DNA of 64,000 bases from Anthoceros angustus (GCA_010909165.1 MU008162.1:1736001-1800000), one strand, 5' to 3'. Shown: positions 31,321 through 43,580, numbered from the stretch's first letter. Notes: generated by a model from the sequence alone, not told the origin. Program-made: numbers and translations.

Positions 31321-32555
31321 CGCTATCCAGTACCGTCCACCTGCCCACCTGCCAATGCCCGCCCCTGCCATTTGTCTGCTCTGCCCGTGAATCGCCACCT
31401 TCCTGCACTCGCACTTGCAGCGGCCAGGCCCACACTCCCATCCCAGTCTCCAGATAACGGTGGTTAAGTGCACCGTGTACCGGGCAGCAGCTGCGCTGGC
31501 CTGCCTCCCACCCCATTTCCACCGCCCTTAATTTTTAGTCAGTGCCCGTGTCCCCCTCATTAACGCTTCTGATTAACTGCCGAGCTCCTGCTCCTTTCCA
31601 CTTTGATTGCACCTCTCCTTCAATCCATCAAAGTACACACACCATTCATTTCGATCACTGCTTGTGTGGATGTACATTCATACCAGCTTGCTTATGGAGT
31701 ATGGCTTCTCTGCCCATCTTACTACGGCCAAAACATGATTAAAAGTTGGGAACCTTGAGCGTCCGCACCATGGCCCATTGCATGGGAGGAGTGCCAATGC
31801 CGCTGATTCTCCTCAAACAAAGATTCAATATGATATTTTGTGATATGTTTTTAAAGTTAAGATTCCACTATGTGTAATATCGTACACCACTCGTACGTGA
31901 CGAAACTCATGATGTGAACAAGGCATTTTGATTATTTTCACTTTATTATTTTATATTATCACATGCAGTATATTCCTTCACACAAGATAGTTTAATTGGC
32001 ACACATGATAACATCTAGTGTTTTTGGTTTTTGTTGCTTCATTTTGAAAATTTGTGGGACTTTGTGTTGGCGTCACCAAGTAATACGGATCCGTAGATGC
32101 TGAAATATAGCATACCTAAATTGCCTAGTTTCAAAAGATATTTTTTGATCTGGTCTTTTTGCCATAATGTTCGAAGTAATAGTATTTTCGATTGGCCTTC
32201 CTTGTTTTGCTGTAGAATCTTGTATAGTTAAAACTGAAATCTTTCATCTTATGTTTTACGTATTTTATACAATATCCCCAAATCAATCAAATTCCTTATT
32301 TTAAATTGATTCTGTTTTTGTGATTATGAATTATTCCTGATATAACTTATCATATAGTTAATTATCATTGTTTATGTTTGGATCCTTTCATTTTTTAATC
32401 TTAAATATATCCCATTACTTATTGTCACTTGAACTCAATCGGAATACAATTGTGTTTCTAATTACTGAAAGATGATTCTATGCACAAAGATCTCATCAGG
32501 GTATTACAAAGATGCAGTCTCAAAAACGAGCCTTCGTCGAAAAGTGCAGATTACA

Positions 32556-32573
32556 ATGTGTGTGTGTGTGTGC
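32556..32573. repeat. (GT)n microsatellite
   Basis: About eight GT dinucleotides in the AT-rich inset. Confidence 0.75.
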
Positions 32574-33990
32574 GGCACAAGTATGGTGTAGAGGCAAACA
32601 ACACAAGCATCACACACACATGAAGACGAGTACATGTTAGTTGTTCAGCTTGTCTGGAATACGGGTGCACCTTTAAGTGTCAGGAAACGGGTAAAGTGAA
32701 ATAAAGCGAGATATCTCCTCGGCTCCCTGCCCTTCCATCGTGCCTCATGTGGTGCTGGTCGTTACACGTCAAAAGACCACCACCCAGAGTACCCCACACA
32801 TTCGCTATCGTCTCAGAGATCTTTGCCCGTACTTGTCAGCGGCAATGAAGGTGTGATACTTCAGCATTGTATGATTGGAGTACGAATATACCAACCCCTG
32901 ACACACAGAGTCCCAAGAATTGAACTCCTCTTCGATAACAAATCCGCATAACTCCTCCACCCACTAAGGCGTACGTAGTCTACCCCACCTCACCCAACTC
33001 CACTCTATTTAATGGTACATCATTTATCCTATTTATATGATAATAAAATTCATAATCTTCCTTCTCATGCCAAACCAAGACAAGCAAGCCCTACCCAAAG
33101 GAAAGTGGAGTCTCCCTAGTATATCCACAGCCGGCCAAGGTAGACAGATAACGTCCAACGCGACAGCGTAAAATACCATGTAAACATGGGTTGCAAGCAA
33201 CATAGGGTAAAGAGCAAAGGAGCAAAAGGGGGAACTTGGGGGAGATTCCGGGTCCAAGACGGAGGGTGGGTATAGTGGGGGAACCCTTGAAGCGTGTGAC
33301 TTTAACCACACGCCCGGTTAGCGCAACCCGGGAGGAAGACGGTTTGTGACAGGTTTGCCAAATTTGTGCAGATCCCGCCATATTTCATCACGTGGAGGAG
33401 GCAGCGCCGTCGGATGGGGTGGGATCGGGCGGTGCAGCCGCGCGCCTGTCTCCCGCGGGGCCCACCAGCAGCCCTGCTCCCAAATACAGTAATAGGCGCA
33501 GGCACTGGCTCGTCTATCTCCTGCGGTGGGCCCGTGACCTGGAACCGGAGGAAGCCGGTGATTGGCTCGCGCACTCCGCGTGCCTTGACGTGGAGCCGGA
33601 CGCTCCAAAGTCCCCAGGTGTGAACGTCCGTAACGTGATATTTGTGCGCCCGATCATTTCGCCAGGCTCATACTCATAATTGGGTGCCGGAAAACCCAAC
33701 CCACGATGATTGCTGCCCTGACCGGAGTTACTATCCCGGCACTGGCATGCGCCTGGGGCGCCTGACCACGTGTACGCGCCACCTGGCGGGCGGGATATCG
33801 CCGCCGGCTAACCTCGGTTTCGCACTCCTAATGCCGGGCTTTCGCCGCGCCTACCGGAAATATCCGGCCGATATTTCCGCCGGGAGGCGACCGCCGGGTC
33901 GGCCCCAGTCGCCCGACGCGCGACCGGTTGTCGGCGACGGTGGAGATGGAGGCGCTGGATGCGCCCACGTCGGCCTGCCACATATCGCGA

Positions 33991-34016
33991 TTATATAAGG
34001 CCTAGATCTATATAAG
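33991..34016 (+). promoter_or_regulatory. Candidate TATA boxes of the Dof gene
   Basis: TATATAAGG (33993) and TATATAAGC (34010) stand out in GC-rich sequence about 1 kb upstream of the Dof start codon. This would imply a long 5' UTR. It may hold an intron, with a donor-like CAAGTGAGT near 34457 and an acceptor-like GCGTACAG near 34752. Inference only. Confidence 0.4.
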
Positions 34017-34987
34017 CGGGCGGCCGTATCTGGTTAAAAACTGACCCGGGGTCGTGCCGGGGTTAGCGCAACCCCCGGTCGGGCGCGGGTAACCGGACCA
34101 GGACCCCGGCCCGGCCCGGCCCGGCCTGGTGCGCCCCACGGCTACATCCTCCATTTCTTCGCTATTGTTCGGGCTTGTCTTTTGTCATCGCCGGAGCTCG
34201 GCCCGCTTGCTGCCGCTGCTGCTTCTGCTGTTGCTGCTGCCGCTCGCCGCTCCCTCGCCGCTGCGCTGCCGTCCGCAAATGTACGCTGCAATTCGGTGGA
34301 GCAGGTGGAGCAAAAGCCGCTTTGCCCCCAGATTCCCTGCGCGCCCAGCCGGTGCCTGGTGAAGCTTGGGTGCCGCCTCTGCTGCTCCTTCGACCGCCGG
34401 TTGCCGGGATCGGCGGCAGGCCGCTGTGGTGGATTCCACGGACCTGCGCTTTTCGCAAGTGAGTGCTCCTTCGTGTGCGTGTGTGCGGTGCCGTCGGTGC
34501 GGATTTGCTGTTGCATTTTGCTGAAATTTGTGGAGGAGAGGGAGATCCGCGGGGGAGAATCCCGTCTCCTGCCGGGGAAGGGAGGGGGAGGGGATTCAGG
34601 AGGGAGTGATCTTCGGGGGCCGGGGGATGGCGGGATTGAGAGTGAGAGTTGGAGGTGGCGGTGTAGGCGGTGGAGCGGTGTGGTTTGTAGCGCTGCTTCT
34701 GCTGGTTGTTTTGATATGCCGCTCACTCGGTTTGGTGCTTGTTTGCGTACAGGATGCGAGTTTGGTGCAAGGGGAGTCGGGCGGAAGTGTTGGAGTGAGG
34801 TTTGGAAGTGCTTTAATTGGAGGACGGGTGGAAGAGGAGGAAGGAGAGGCAGAGGAAGGAAGGGAAGGGAGGGAGGGAGTGAATGCGGAGGGAGAGGGAG
34901 GAGGCGGGGAGGCAGGAGGTTTGAAGCGGATCGCGAGGGGGATGCGGTGCTTGCTGGCCGCAAAGCCAAGGAGTGTGTGAGCTTTAA

Positions 34988-36408
34988 ATGAGTGCAGCCG
35001 TGTGCCTGGTCTTGCCGCAGCAGCAGCAGCAGCCGCAGCAGGTCATGCTTCTGAACAGCTATGGCGGGGGGGAGCAGGGTTCGGAGGACAGCCTGGAGGA
35101 CTCGCAGGCGCTCCTGCCTCAGGACAAGAAGAGTTTGAGCAGCATGCTGGCGCAGCGGGCCATGCATGAGCGCAGGCTGAAGCCGCCCGACCACATCATT
35201 CCGTGCCCGCGCTGTCAATCCATCAACACCAAGTTTTGCTACTACAATAATTACAGCCTGACGCAGCCGCGCCACTTCTGCAAGAATTGTCGCCGCTACT
35301 GGACGGCGGGGGGGACGCTGCGGAACGTGCCGGTGGGAGGAGGGTGCCGGAAGAACAAGCGGGTGAAGAGGAACAACGCCGACTCCTCCAATGCCTCGTC
35401 GGTGGATTCGTCCGTGTGCGGATTCAGGAGCGAGGCCGGCAATGGCGGCTCCCCGGCGGCCGTGCATCAGTCTTTCCTGCAGGCAGCTGCGGGCGGCTCC
35501 TCCAGCTCTAGCTTCTTCGACGCCCCGCAGTTCGACGAGGCTACCAAGGCGGCCATAGCCCGGGCTCAGCAGGTTATCCGAGCCGGGCCCTCGGGGGTTG
35601 GCCACAGCAGCCATGAATCCTCCCCGGGCTCCGACGGGCCGGGCCCTGGCCCGGGCCCGGGCCCCCTCAACTCCTCCCTCACCACTCAGACCTTTGATTC
35701 GGGCATCATGGCGCAGGGCTTCTTCGGATCTGCGGCCAAGCATGAGGGTGGTGGCCCGCTGAGCAACGGCGATTTGAGCTCCATCTTCGAGGCTCACGCT
35801 TTCAGGGCGGCTGCGGCGGGCGGCCAGCCACTGAGCGACGGATTGAACGGCTATTCGCACCACGTTTCAGATGTGGATGCGTATGGAGGCGGGGACACCA
35901 TGTGGAGACGGACGGGCACCACAGTCACTGGCGGGTGCAGCACAAGATGGCCGCCGAGATGTGGGCCGAGGAGGATCACCAGCATCAGCATCAGCATGCG
36001 CAGGAGCGAGAGGAGACGGTGCAAATGCCGCGCGCCTCGGATCACCACCGGAAGGCTTCGCTTTCGGCCGCCCACGGCCATGCCGAGAGCTTGAGACATG
36101 CGCTCAAGGGGAAATCTTCTCTGTGTTTGTCCCCTTCCAGCGGGCTGGACGAGGAAGGGAGCAGCCCCTGCAGCTCCGTGTGGGCGCCGGCCAATCCCAA
36201 TTTGAATCCTTACGAGTCGACCCAAGACCCGGGATTCAACTGGCCGGGCTCTTGGACCACTCCGCTGGATCTGATGCCGCCCTCGGCCGTTCAATTCGGG
36301 ATGCGATCCGAGCATCTTTTTGATCTCCCCAAGAGCAATCTGGTGAATCCCGTTACTGTGGGCTTCGGGCTGGATGAATTCCACAGTGCTGACAGGAAAT
36401 TGGCCTGA
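34988..36408 (+). CDS. Dof zinc-finger transcription factor (reading frame shifted once)
   Basis: Plant-specific DNA-binding factor recognising AAAG cores. Starts at ATG 34988 ([10 protein letters not shown], a Gln-rich stretch). The Dof finger is at about residues 71-125: [33 protein letters not shown] and [10 protein letters not shown], with the C-x2-C-x21-C-x2-C zinc ligands intact. The first frame runs to a stop at 36094. Its last ~65 codons (Arg-rich) look non-native, whereas the frame opened at 35902 continues with natural composition ([19 protein letters not shown], later [20 protein letters not shown]) to a stop at 36408. Removing 44 bases with GT-AG ends (35881-35924) would restore one frame. 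So would a one- or two-base indel near 35880-35905. A real short intron, an assembly error or a genuine truncation are all possible. [11 protein letters not shown] tract is encoded near 35638. Confidence 0.85.
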
Positions 36409-38594
36409 TGCCCCTCTCCTCAGGAAGCGGCATCAACATGATTGGCAGACGCGGTCCTCTGAAGGCAAGGAGGGAGTTGCGCACTCTTACCTTTGCCTTG
36501 CAGGTGCTGCTGTGCCAAGTATATTACTTTCTCTCCCTCGGTATACATCTCTGTTTACAATTTGGGCGAAGCGAACTGAAGCGGCTGGATTGAACGTGAT
36601 CATTGATGCTCTTGCGGAAGTTGCGACGCCCTTAACCGATTCTTACCTGCAACAGCAGCTCCTCCATTCTATCTCCCGGCTTGGCCAGGAACCCAGTAGC
36701 GTAAGACCTTTCTCTCTTGGAATACAGACATGACGGTGCCCAAGATTCATCACCAACTAGCTCCTCTCAGCAGGATTGGGCGGTCGTCCCCGGGCCCCTC
36801 CCAGGATGGGCAAGCAAGTAATGTTGTGCTTGGTTGAACAACACAGGTTTCCCTCTTGCAGGTTCTCGTGCAGCTACTTCTGGCTGATACAACACTGGTG
36901 TGTGTAAATAACGTTGGAATTGTTCTGATTGGGCCAAGAGGTTACACCATGGAGGGAGCTGTTGCTGATGGTATTATCTATATACGTCTTCAAGTGAGCT
37001 GGCCTCCTCCTGCGCTGAAGTCTTTCCATGTGTAAAGAGACGAAGCCTGTGGCACCTTCTTCATCGACCTGTATATACGACTCACCATCCAAGCATGTAC
37101 CCATGTACCCACCGCTTGCTGGTCGGTCAGTAGGTCCAATCCCCTATTAATCTCTCTAGTCGACTCCTAGTACAACATAGCCAAACGTAGCCTGCTAGCT
37201 TTAGCTTTTTTGCTAGTTTCTTACCGTCTATGGTCAGGTTGAGCAGAAAGAGAATCGCAGGCCTTCCGAAGGCCGTGCAGATGAGATCGCAGCAGCCCAT
37301 TCAAACTCCTCAATTTGTTGAGGAGATGGAATTGTAACTTGGCATCCAATGTTTGTTGCCCAGCTATTCAGTCCTCCCAGCTTTCATGTGTGTGCAATGA
37401 ATGTGTGTTTCCCCTTGGATCCATCTCTGTTTCCATCCAACGCTGGCGACGGTGTTGCCACTTTCCGTCTTTCCGTGCCTCGTTTTGTGCAGCGCGCGGG
37501 GATGTACCTAGCTGCCAACTTGTGTCTTCTCCAGGTCCCATGTGATCCCTTTCGGTCTTTCCGTCCTGGCACTGGGTGAAAGCGTTGCGCGCATCGCAGA
37601 GCAGCAATGCGGTGGACGAACGAGAGACTTTTGGTTGATGCCAAGGCAATGATGATAGATCCATGCAGGGCGGCCTCGGCCTCGGCCTGGGCCTCGACTC
37701 CTCGAGCTTGGATTTGGCCAGTGGCAGTGCCTAGGGAGTGTGAGGCGAGGGGCCTGTCAGTGGAGTCGAGGCCAGCCATTGGCGCTGGTGGGCATTGCAA
37801 TGCATGCAGATGGCATGGCATGGATTTGGGTTTGGTTTCCAAGGTCTTCTGGGGTCTTCTGTGGTCTTCGAAGCTGGTGATCTCGAAGACCGGCTGTCTC
37901 GTTGTCGGGGGAGGCGGGGGCCCGGGCTCCGGTGCCGGCCTGCTTCTCTTCCATCGCGGCCTGGCCTGCGGCCTGCCTTGTAAGGCTGCACTGCACCCTC
38001 TCTGATCTCGGAGGCCATCAACCTTGGTTGGGGACTTTGCTGGGCCAGGGCGCGCGTGAATCTCTAGGAGCGCCCACTGGCACTCGACACTGGCAACTGG
38101 CCAGGGCGCTTGAAACTGCCACTGTTGCAGTTGCGCCAACTATTTATAACACGCCGAAGCACGCGAACACAAGAGAAGAGGCTGGAGCAGGCAGAGCAGA
38201 GGCCAGAGGCCAGAGGCCAGAGGGCTGAGAGGCCATTGAAGCACTCTGCACTGCATCCGTGTTTGACATTGGAATGGGAATGGAATGAGCCAATGATCAG
38301 AGCACGCCACCTCCTGCATGCTCCCACTTTCTCACCTGTGTTGAAACGACAACAGCAACGCGCAACGCACTGCTCTGCCGGCCTGCAATAGCAACGCTCA
38401 TCTTCCGACCTCGCTCGCGCCCGCCCCACCTTTATTTTTAGCCTTCAATCGCTCTATATTTTTAGCCTGCAAATCGCACTATTTTGTTTGTCTTGCCATA
38501 AGAACCTGCGCCCCTTCCCCCCGCGACTCCACGCGACCTGCCGACACAGGCTGTGTGCAACGGGAAAGAAACGTAGTAATCTCGTAATTAGATA

Positions 38595-38674
38595 TGTGGG
38601 GGAGTTTCGAACTCTCGACCTCAGGTTTCTCGAAGCTATGACAGCTACGCGCTAGCCAACTGCGCCTCTACCCC
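38595..38674 (-). pseudogene. Elongator tRNA-Met-like pseudogene or SINE head, intron-bearing
   Basis: On the minus strand from 38674: GGGGTAG, then a perfect plant-type D-arm (GGCGCAGTTGGCTAGCGCG), a CAT anticodon in TGTCATAG, and a short insert where plant elongator tRNA-Met genes carry their intron. CCTGAGGTCGAGAGTTCGA follows with the B box. The 3' side fails: the T-stem pairs poorly and the 3' acceptor strand (needed CTACCCC) is absent. Non-functional as a tRNA; either a decayed gene or a tRNA-derived SINE. Confidence 0.75.
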
Positions 38675-38846
38675 GGAACTGGCAAATCTCTATTAAGTAC
38701 GAATTATTAACTGTGGTTACCTTGGCGCGGGTTCCCAAGTAAAATAACAGGTCACCGACGGTGGGAGCGCGATGGCAGGTGCACAAAAGGATAGAATGGA
38801 AGCTGGAAGCTGGAAGAGGAGCATTTTCCGGTGTCCGGAAGAAACG

Positions 38847-38881
38847 TAAGGAAGGAAGGAAGGAAGGAAGGAAGCAAGCAA
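38847..38881. repeat. (GGAA)n microsatellite
   Basis: About seven AAGG/GGAA units followed by GCAAGCAAG. Confidence 0.85.
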
Positions 38882-39260
38882 GGGAGGTCATTTGAAAGGC
38901 AGGCCCGCAAAGCGGCTGTATGGCGTCGTCCGCCGCAGGCTGTTTGTGGGTGCACGGCATCTCGGCAGCCACATGGCGCCCCCGGCGGTGGGCCATTTGG
39001 GCGCTTTGTGGGCGTTAGGCCTCGCATGATATTGTGGGCTGGGCATTAGGGTAGCGGGAGAAGGAAGCGGAAGGCATCCTCTGGAAGCAAGTAAACGAGC
39101 AGCAGCAACCACTTCACGTGTGATCTGAGTGACCCTGCCGGTGCTCCTGCTGGCCTGGCCGTGGCCGTGGCCCTGGCAGTGGCACCCAAAATCCAACTGC
39201 TAAGTACAACCTTCCCTCCCTTCTTCCGGGTTCCTCCCCTCCCCACCTCCCCCTCCCTCC

Positions 39261-39288
39261 CCACACACACACACACACACACACACAG
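39261..39288. repeat. (CA)n microsatellite
   Basis: About thirteen CA dinucleotides in non-coding sequence. Confidence 0.9.
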
Positions 39289-41184
39289 CTGTATGCAACA
39301 TAGTGTCGGCGGTTGCCACAACAGCCACCCAGCACACTTCCTACGTGGGCACTGTGCACCCTCCACTACCACAATTACATCACCATTCCTCACATGTTAG
39401 TACACACATATGTAATCCTGTGTGCTGCTGCAGTACCGATTGCGGTGCTCAGTTTCAGTTTCACCTCTTTCTACAGCTTCGTTAATGCCCTTTCAAACAC
39501 TAAGCATAGACACAAGAAAGACGATTACGGGAGAAGACGGGCCACTTCATCTCAATGTCCCAACCATAGATGTATGTGTGGGAGTGTGTGTTCGTGTTTG
39601 GGTATCTCCCCGCCTTCTTCGTTTCTCGTTTTAATGCAAAACAGGTGGTGAAATGGGATTGAAGATTCTCGTCGGGAGGGAGGCTGACGGCTGATGAGCG
39701 GCAACAGGGTTACGGAGTAGGTGGGCCATTGCCATCGGGGACATATGAGAGACGTATGTATGGAGAAGCGAGTCTCTCTCGTGTGGGGAGCTCCAACGCT
39801 ACCATACGGAAGGGGACGATGGACGATTGATTCGCGTAACGCGATTTTGATTCGATCGCGAGCTTTGTAAGTCGTACTAATACCACACAAGCATACAGAT
39901 CTACAAACGCATGCTGGGGTGAGGAATCTGGCAAGTGTGCATCATCCCGTTTTCGTGAATAGCAGTGAGCAGCTTGGAGGCACAGCCGGGAAGTGGCACC
40001 AACCTCCACCCACTTTCCGTCCCCGTTCCGTCAGGGCGGGCCACCCAGGTTGACCAGCGTCATTGCAACGCCCACCCAACTCCACGGAGCCCGTTATGGG
40101 ATCTGAGCGCGACCGTTAGGTCGGGATATGCAACCACGGCCGCACATGCAGGGTAGCTTTCCGGTCACGGGATATGGGGCTCTCATTTATGGCGCGCATT
40201 CAATTTTACAATCTCCGGCCACGGAACGGAGCGTGGCCAGTCGGTTGGGCCGGTCGACTTTAGCAACGCGCGCGCAGCCGGACCCGGGATCGACTCCCGT
40301 TCCTGCGGCAAACTTACTCAAGTGCGCGCCGGGCCCTTCGCAAATGATGGAAACCCGGCGGCCCACGCGGGGCTGCATCAATACCAATGGGCGCCCCACG
40401 GGCGGGCCTCCGTGTCCCCATTGCGCTGGGCCCGGGCCCGGGCCCGGGCCTGGGCCCTGAGCCCGCTCGGTCGCACTCGTGCGCCCTCGCCTCATTCCTC
40501 ATTTAATGCGCCTCGGCCCTTCTATTCCCCGGCGCAAGCCCGCATTATTACGGTCCCCGGATAGGCGCACACCGGCCGCACCGCACCCTACCGTGTTGGT
40601 AACCCCCGGGTTAGAATTAAATGGCAGTTAGAATAATGGCAGCGCGGTGCTCGTACCCTGTTGGAAGAGGAGATTTGTGCAGTGCAGTGAGCTGCGCTGC
40701 GCTGCAACAAGAGCCTGCGGGCAGGAGATGACAACGCGGTCGTCAGGTTGATTGGCCGGGGGATGCTCAGGCCCAGTAGAGCCAATATGTATCGGGTGCA
40801 AGTGCAAAATATCCCAGCATCTGGGTGGGTCTGGAACTCTGGATCGATGCTACTTCAGCAATGGTGGATGGGAAAAGGATGAATGAATGTACGCTGCAGT
40901 ACATACCATCAGCTTTTCTCCAGGTGGTCCCAACACTGGCACAAGGAGGAGCAGGGCAGCGCAATCCTAACGACACTAGCGATCCAGGCTCGTCCTTGTC
41001 TGAAGAAGCTGCTCACAAAACACCTCTCTAAACAGTGTCAGTGCCCACAAAAAAATGGGGTCTTAAGCCGTCCTGGTTGGCGGGCCGCGGGGGCAAAGGC
41101 ACACTCGGTACAAGAATGTTCTGGAAGGAGGAATGTTTTCTGGGACTACAGTAGGATGGAGCGGCTCTGTATACATCACCGGCT

Positions 41185-43262
41185 CTAAGAGAGGAGCTTC
41201 ATCACGTTCTCGTATACCAGGAATGTGATGGCTGAAGATGGCACCGTTCGCAGCAGGTGCGGCACCATTCCCTTGTACAGACCTCGGATTCCTTCATACC
41301 TGTTTCGTGCATGCAATTCTTGGGTGAGCAATTCCGGAGGTGCGGCAGGCTTCGGAATTTTCTGGGAAGATGGGATGATCACCTCAGTGTGTCGGTGAAA
41401 GCATGCCAGCTGTGGCTGTACTTGGCTACTCCGTTGATTGGTCGTTGCTGTGCACAACGAGGGGGGTGAGGTGAGTGTCAAAATGGAGAAGATCTGTTAT
41501 GCAGAAGGGTGCGGTACTGTTGGGGAAGCAAGGGATGCAAGCCTGTTTACTGCTGAACAGCAAGAAAGCAAGAGGAGATTTTCACGATCAAGGGTCAGGG
41601 AAATGGCTGTTCTTCACTCACTTGGACTCTTGCGCGAACAACCTGAGAGTCAACAAAAGAACAAGATGATGCTCAGAGGCAGTCCTCGTGTCACATCTGC
41701 AAAGAGCCCTATCTTGAGAACACTACCTGATAGGGATAAGTCAATGAAGAAGCAAAAATCTTGGCAGACGCTCCCAGGATTGCATAGTGCATAGATGTCT
41801 GTCAGAGAATAAATAGGTTGGTCACAGCACTGTCAAGATTAAAAATTCCAGCTCCTGACAAAACACAGACTAGACGAGAGCATACCAAGCTGGAATTTGG
41901 TGAGTCGTGCTGCTTTCCAAGTGCCTTCGCATGAATGTTATGAAGGATCTTCTTGCCCTCCTCATAAGCCATGAATTGGAGGGCTCCATGAGAAACCTTC
42001 ACATTTGGACGGGGGTTGGATGTTAGCATACAATCTATGTAGGCAACTCGACCATCACAGATGAGGAGAACAACTCTGTAGAAAGAACGACTGAATACAC
42101 ACTGACCAGGAGGAGACTTGGACCCAAACCTTTGTACAAGCTATGCCAACCCTCCTCCCTGATGATACTCTTCACAGCATCTGCACAACCACGAGACCAC
42201 TAAAACTTAAACCACAAAGACACAAACGCTCGAAGTTCTCCAATACTGCAACCTGAATCAACCTAACCCCACAGCTATGCAACAAATTTAACCTCGATGC
42301 AGTTGGAATGCCACGTACCTGAGAAGCCTGTGTATCGGCGCTGATCACCATATTCGGGAGCTTGAAGCTGTAGCCGCGTTTTCACTAGCCACACAGGATT
42401 GGTGATAAGAGAAACCTGAGTAGAGGTGAGAGGCAGGAAAAGTTTCTTAAGGCGATGGTACCCTAATGTAACCATGCACTGAGGGGTGCGCTCGTCTCTA
42501 ACACTGCATATTAAAAACAGAAGGCAGCATATAGCTGTTGATGAATTTACCAGGGCACCAGCTTCTGCTGCCGAAAGAAGATGAAGTGCTGGTCCTAACT
42601 CTCCTCCGGTACGTTTCTGGTGCCTTGATTTTGCGGAGTTATACCTGCAAGAGGAAAGAAGATGATCAAATTCACGGCTTCTCGGTGCCGAGCAATAGTT
42701 GCAACCCTAAGGAATCAGAATCTCCAACATCCAAGAAGCCCTTACTGGAAGAAGTACAAGCTCCAGGACAAGCTGGATCCAAGCAGTGCTGGAAACAACC
42801 CGGCGTAGAGTCCTCTAATTCCCTGCAGCAATAAATTGAAGCCCTCAGTAAGTTCTGCAGCAGCAGAATTAGTGACAGATGAACGAAATCCTTGCAAATT
42901 CGCTGCCTTACCTCCGTCCCAGCAATTTTGTGGACAGCATGAACGGTACCCTTGTAATTGGGGAAGGAGTGATGGCGCCCATCATGAACTGCACACGCTA
43001 GTCAGTTCAAGAGGGGAACACAAACAAACTTGTCGTGTCCGCTGCTTGCACAAGACCCGAGGAGATCGATGAAGCACCTTGAAAACGAGTCCTCACAATA
43101 TCAAGAGGATGCAGGGCAACAACGGTAGCAGATCCTGCAACGGCTCCAGCGGTCGCGCTCTTCCACTGACCCTGCCATATCAGACCTACATGAGGGACGG
43201 GATCAGCAACATCAGGACAGGATGAAATTAATAAAGCTTACATTCGTCTGACGTTGGAGCAT
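41185..43262 (-). CDS. FOLT1: Mitochondrial-carrier-family transporter, folate carrier (FOLT1)-like
   Basis: Six-helix carrier; plant FOLT1 imports folates into plastids, and the nearest relatives carry folate, FAD or NAD in mitochondria. Twelve minus-strand exons join in frame to 305 residues: 43242-43262, 43078-43171, 42912-42988, 42746-42822, 42551-42644, 42319-42415, 42107-42180, 41886-41996, 41727-41798, 41622-41642, 41383-41447 and 41185-41299. Three carrier repeats are clear. Their signatures are HPLDIVRTRFQ in repeat 1, NPVWLVKTRLQLQAPE in repeat 2 and YPYQVVRARVQQRP in repeat 3. Each repeat then has its [FY]xG block (GIRGLYAGLFP, HSLYKGLGPS, GIRGLYKGMVP). The Trp in PVWLVKTR is typical of the folate/FAD/NAD branch. 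Start MLQRQTN is short and less certain; no transit peptide is seen, as usual for this family. Length matches Arabidopsis FOLT1 within a few residues. Confidence 0.92.
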
Positions 43263-43580
43263 TGAGCTGAAATTGGTGTCACAGCAGATGCCAGTCTGAT
43301 GAGAGAAAAGAGCGATTACAAAATCTCACGGCTACATCTGCGCCTGGATTCTGCAGGAGCTGAATTGCCCCCAACAGCAGAAACCCGCAACTGCTACTTA
43401 ACGTGCTGACGCGGAAGAAAGCTTTCTGGCAGCGGGACGTGGTCAGCTGGACGGATTTTGTCCTAACAAGCGCATCTACAGTCGCTTTAAGATGTGTTTA
43501 AGCGGCTACCGATATCAATTAGATCAGATATCGAGGAGAGCCACCGAGATCAGCTACGCTATATTTTACAAGCCACCTGC
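43263..43580. other. Short spacer between carrier start and PPR stop
   Basis: Both neighbours are on the minus strand; this holds the carrier's promoter/5' UTR and the PPR 3' UTR. Nothing else seen. Confidence 0.4.

Larger units (their letters stand above)
26001..33990. other. 8-kb gene-poor region, GC-rich with an AT-rich inset
   Basis: No supported gene. Many overlapping open frames exist on both strands because GC-rich simple repeats lack stops, but none has a conserved domain. Simple repeats are dense from 26.0 to 31.4 kb. 31.85-33.06 kb is AT-rich and nearly free of open frames; 33.3-34.1 kb is strongly GC-rich and probably the Dof promoter region. Confidence 0.55.
36409..41184. other. 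Gene-poor spacer between Dof and carrier genes
   Basis: First few hundred bases are likely the Dof 3' UTR. The remainder has GC-rich simple sequence, two microsatellites and a tRNA-Met-like relic (listed). Long open frames on both strands at 37384-38139 and 39965-40564 lack any domain and overlap one another. Confidence 0.5.

Noticed and set aside
30466-31522. Long overlapping frames of 150-270 codons on both strands
   Set aside because: GC-rich sequence plus the (CTCTGC)n repeat; no conserved motif and no coding asymmetry.
34142-35863. 573-codon open frame antisense to the Dof gene
   Set aside because: It lies opposite the Dof finger and GC-rich 5' region, has Arg/Pro/Leu low-complexity composition and no domain; the sense Dof reading is unmistakable.
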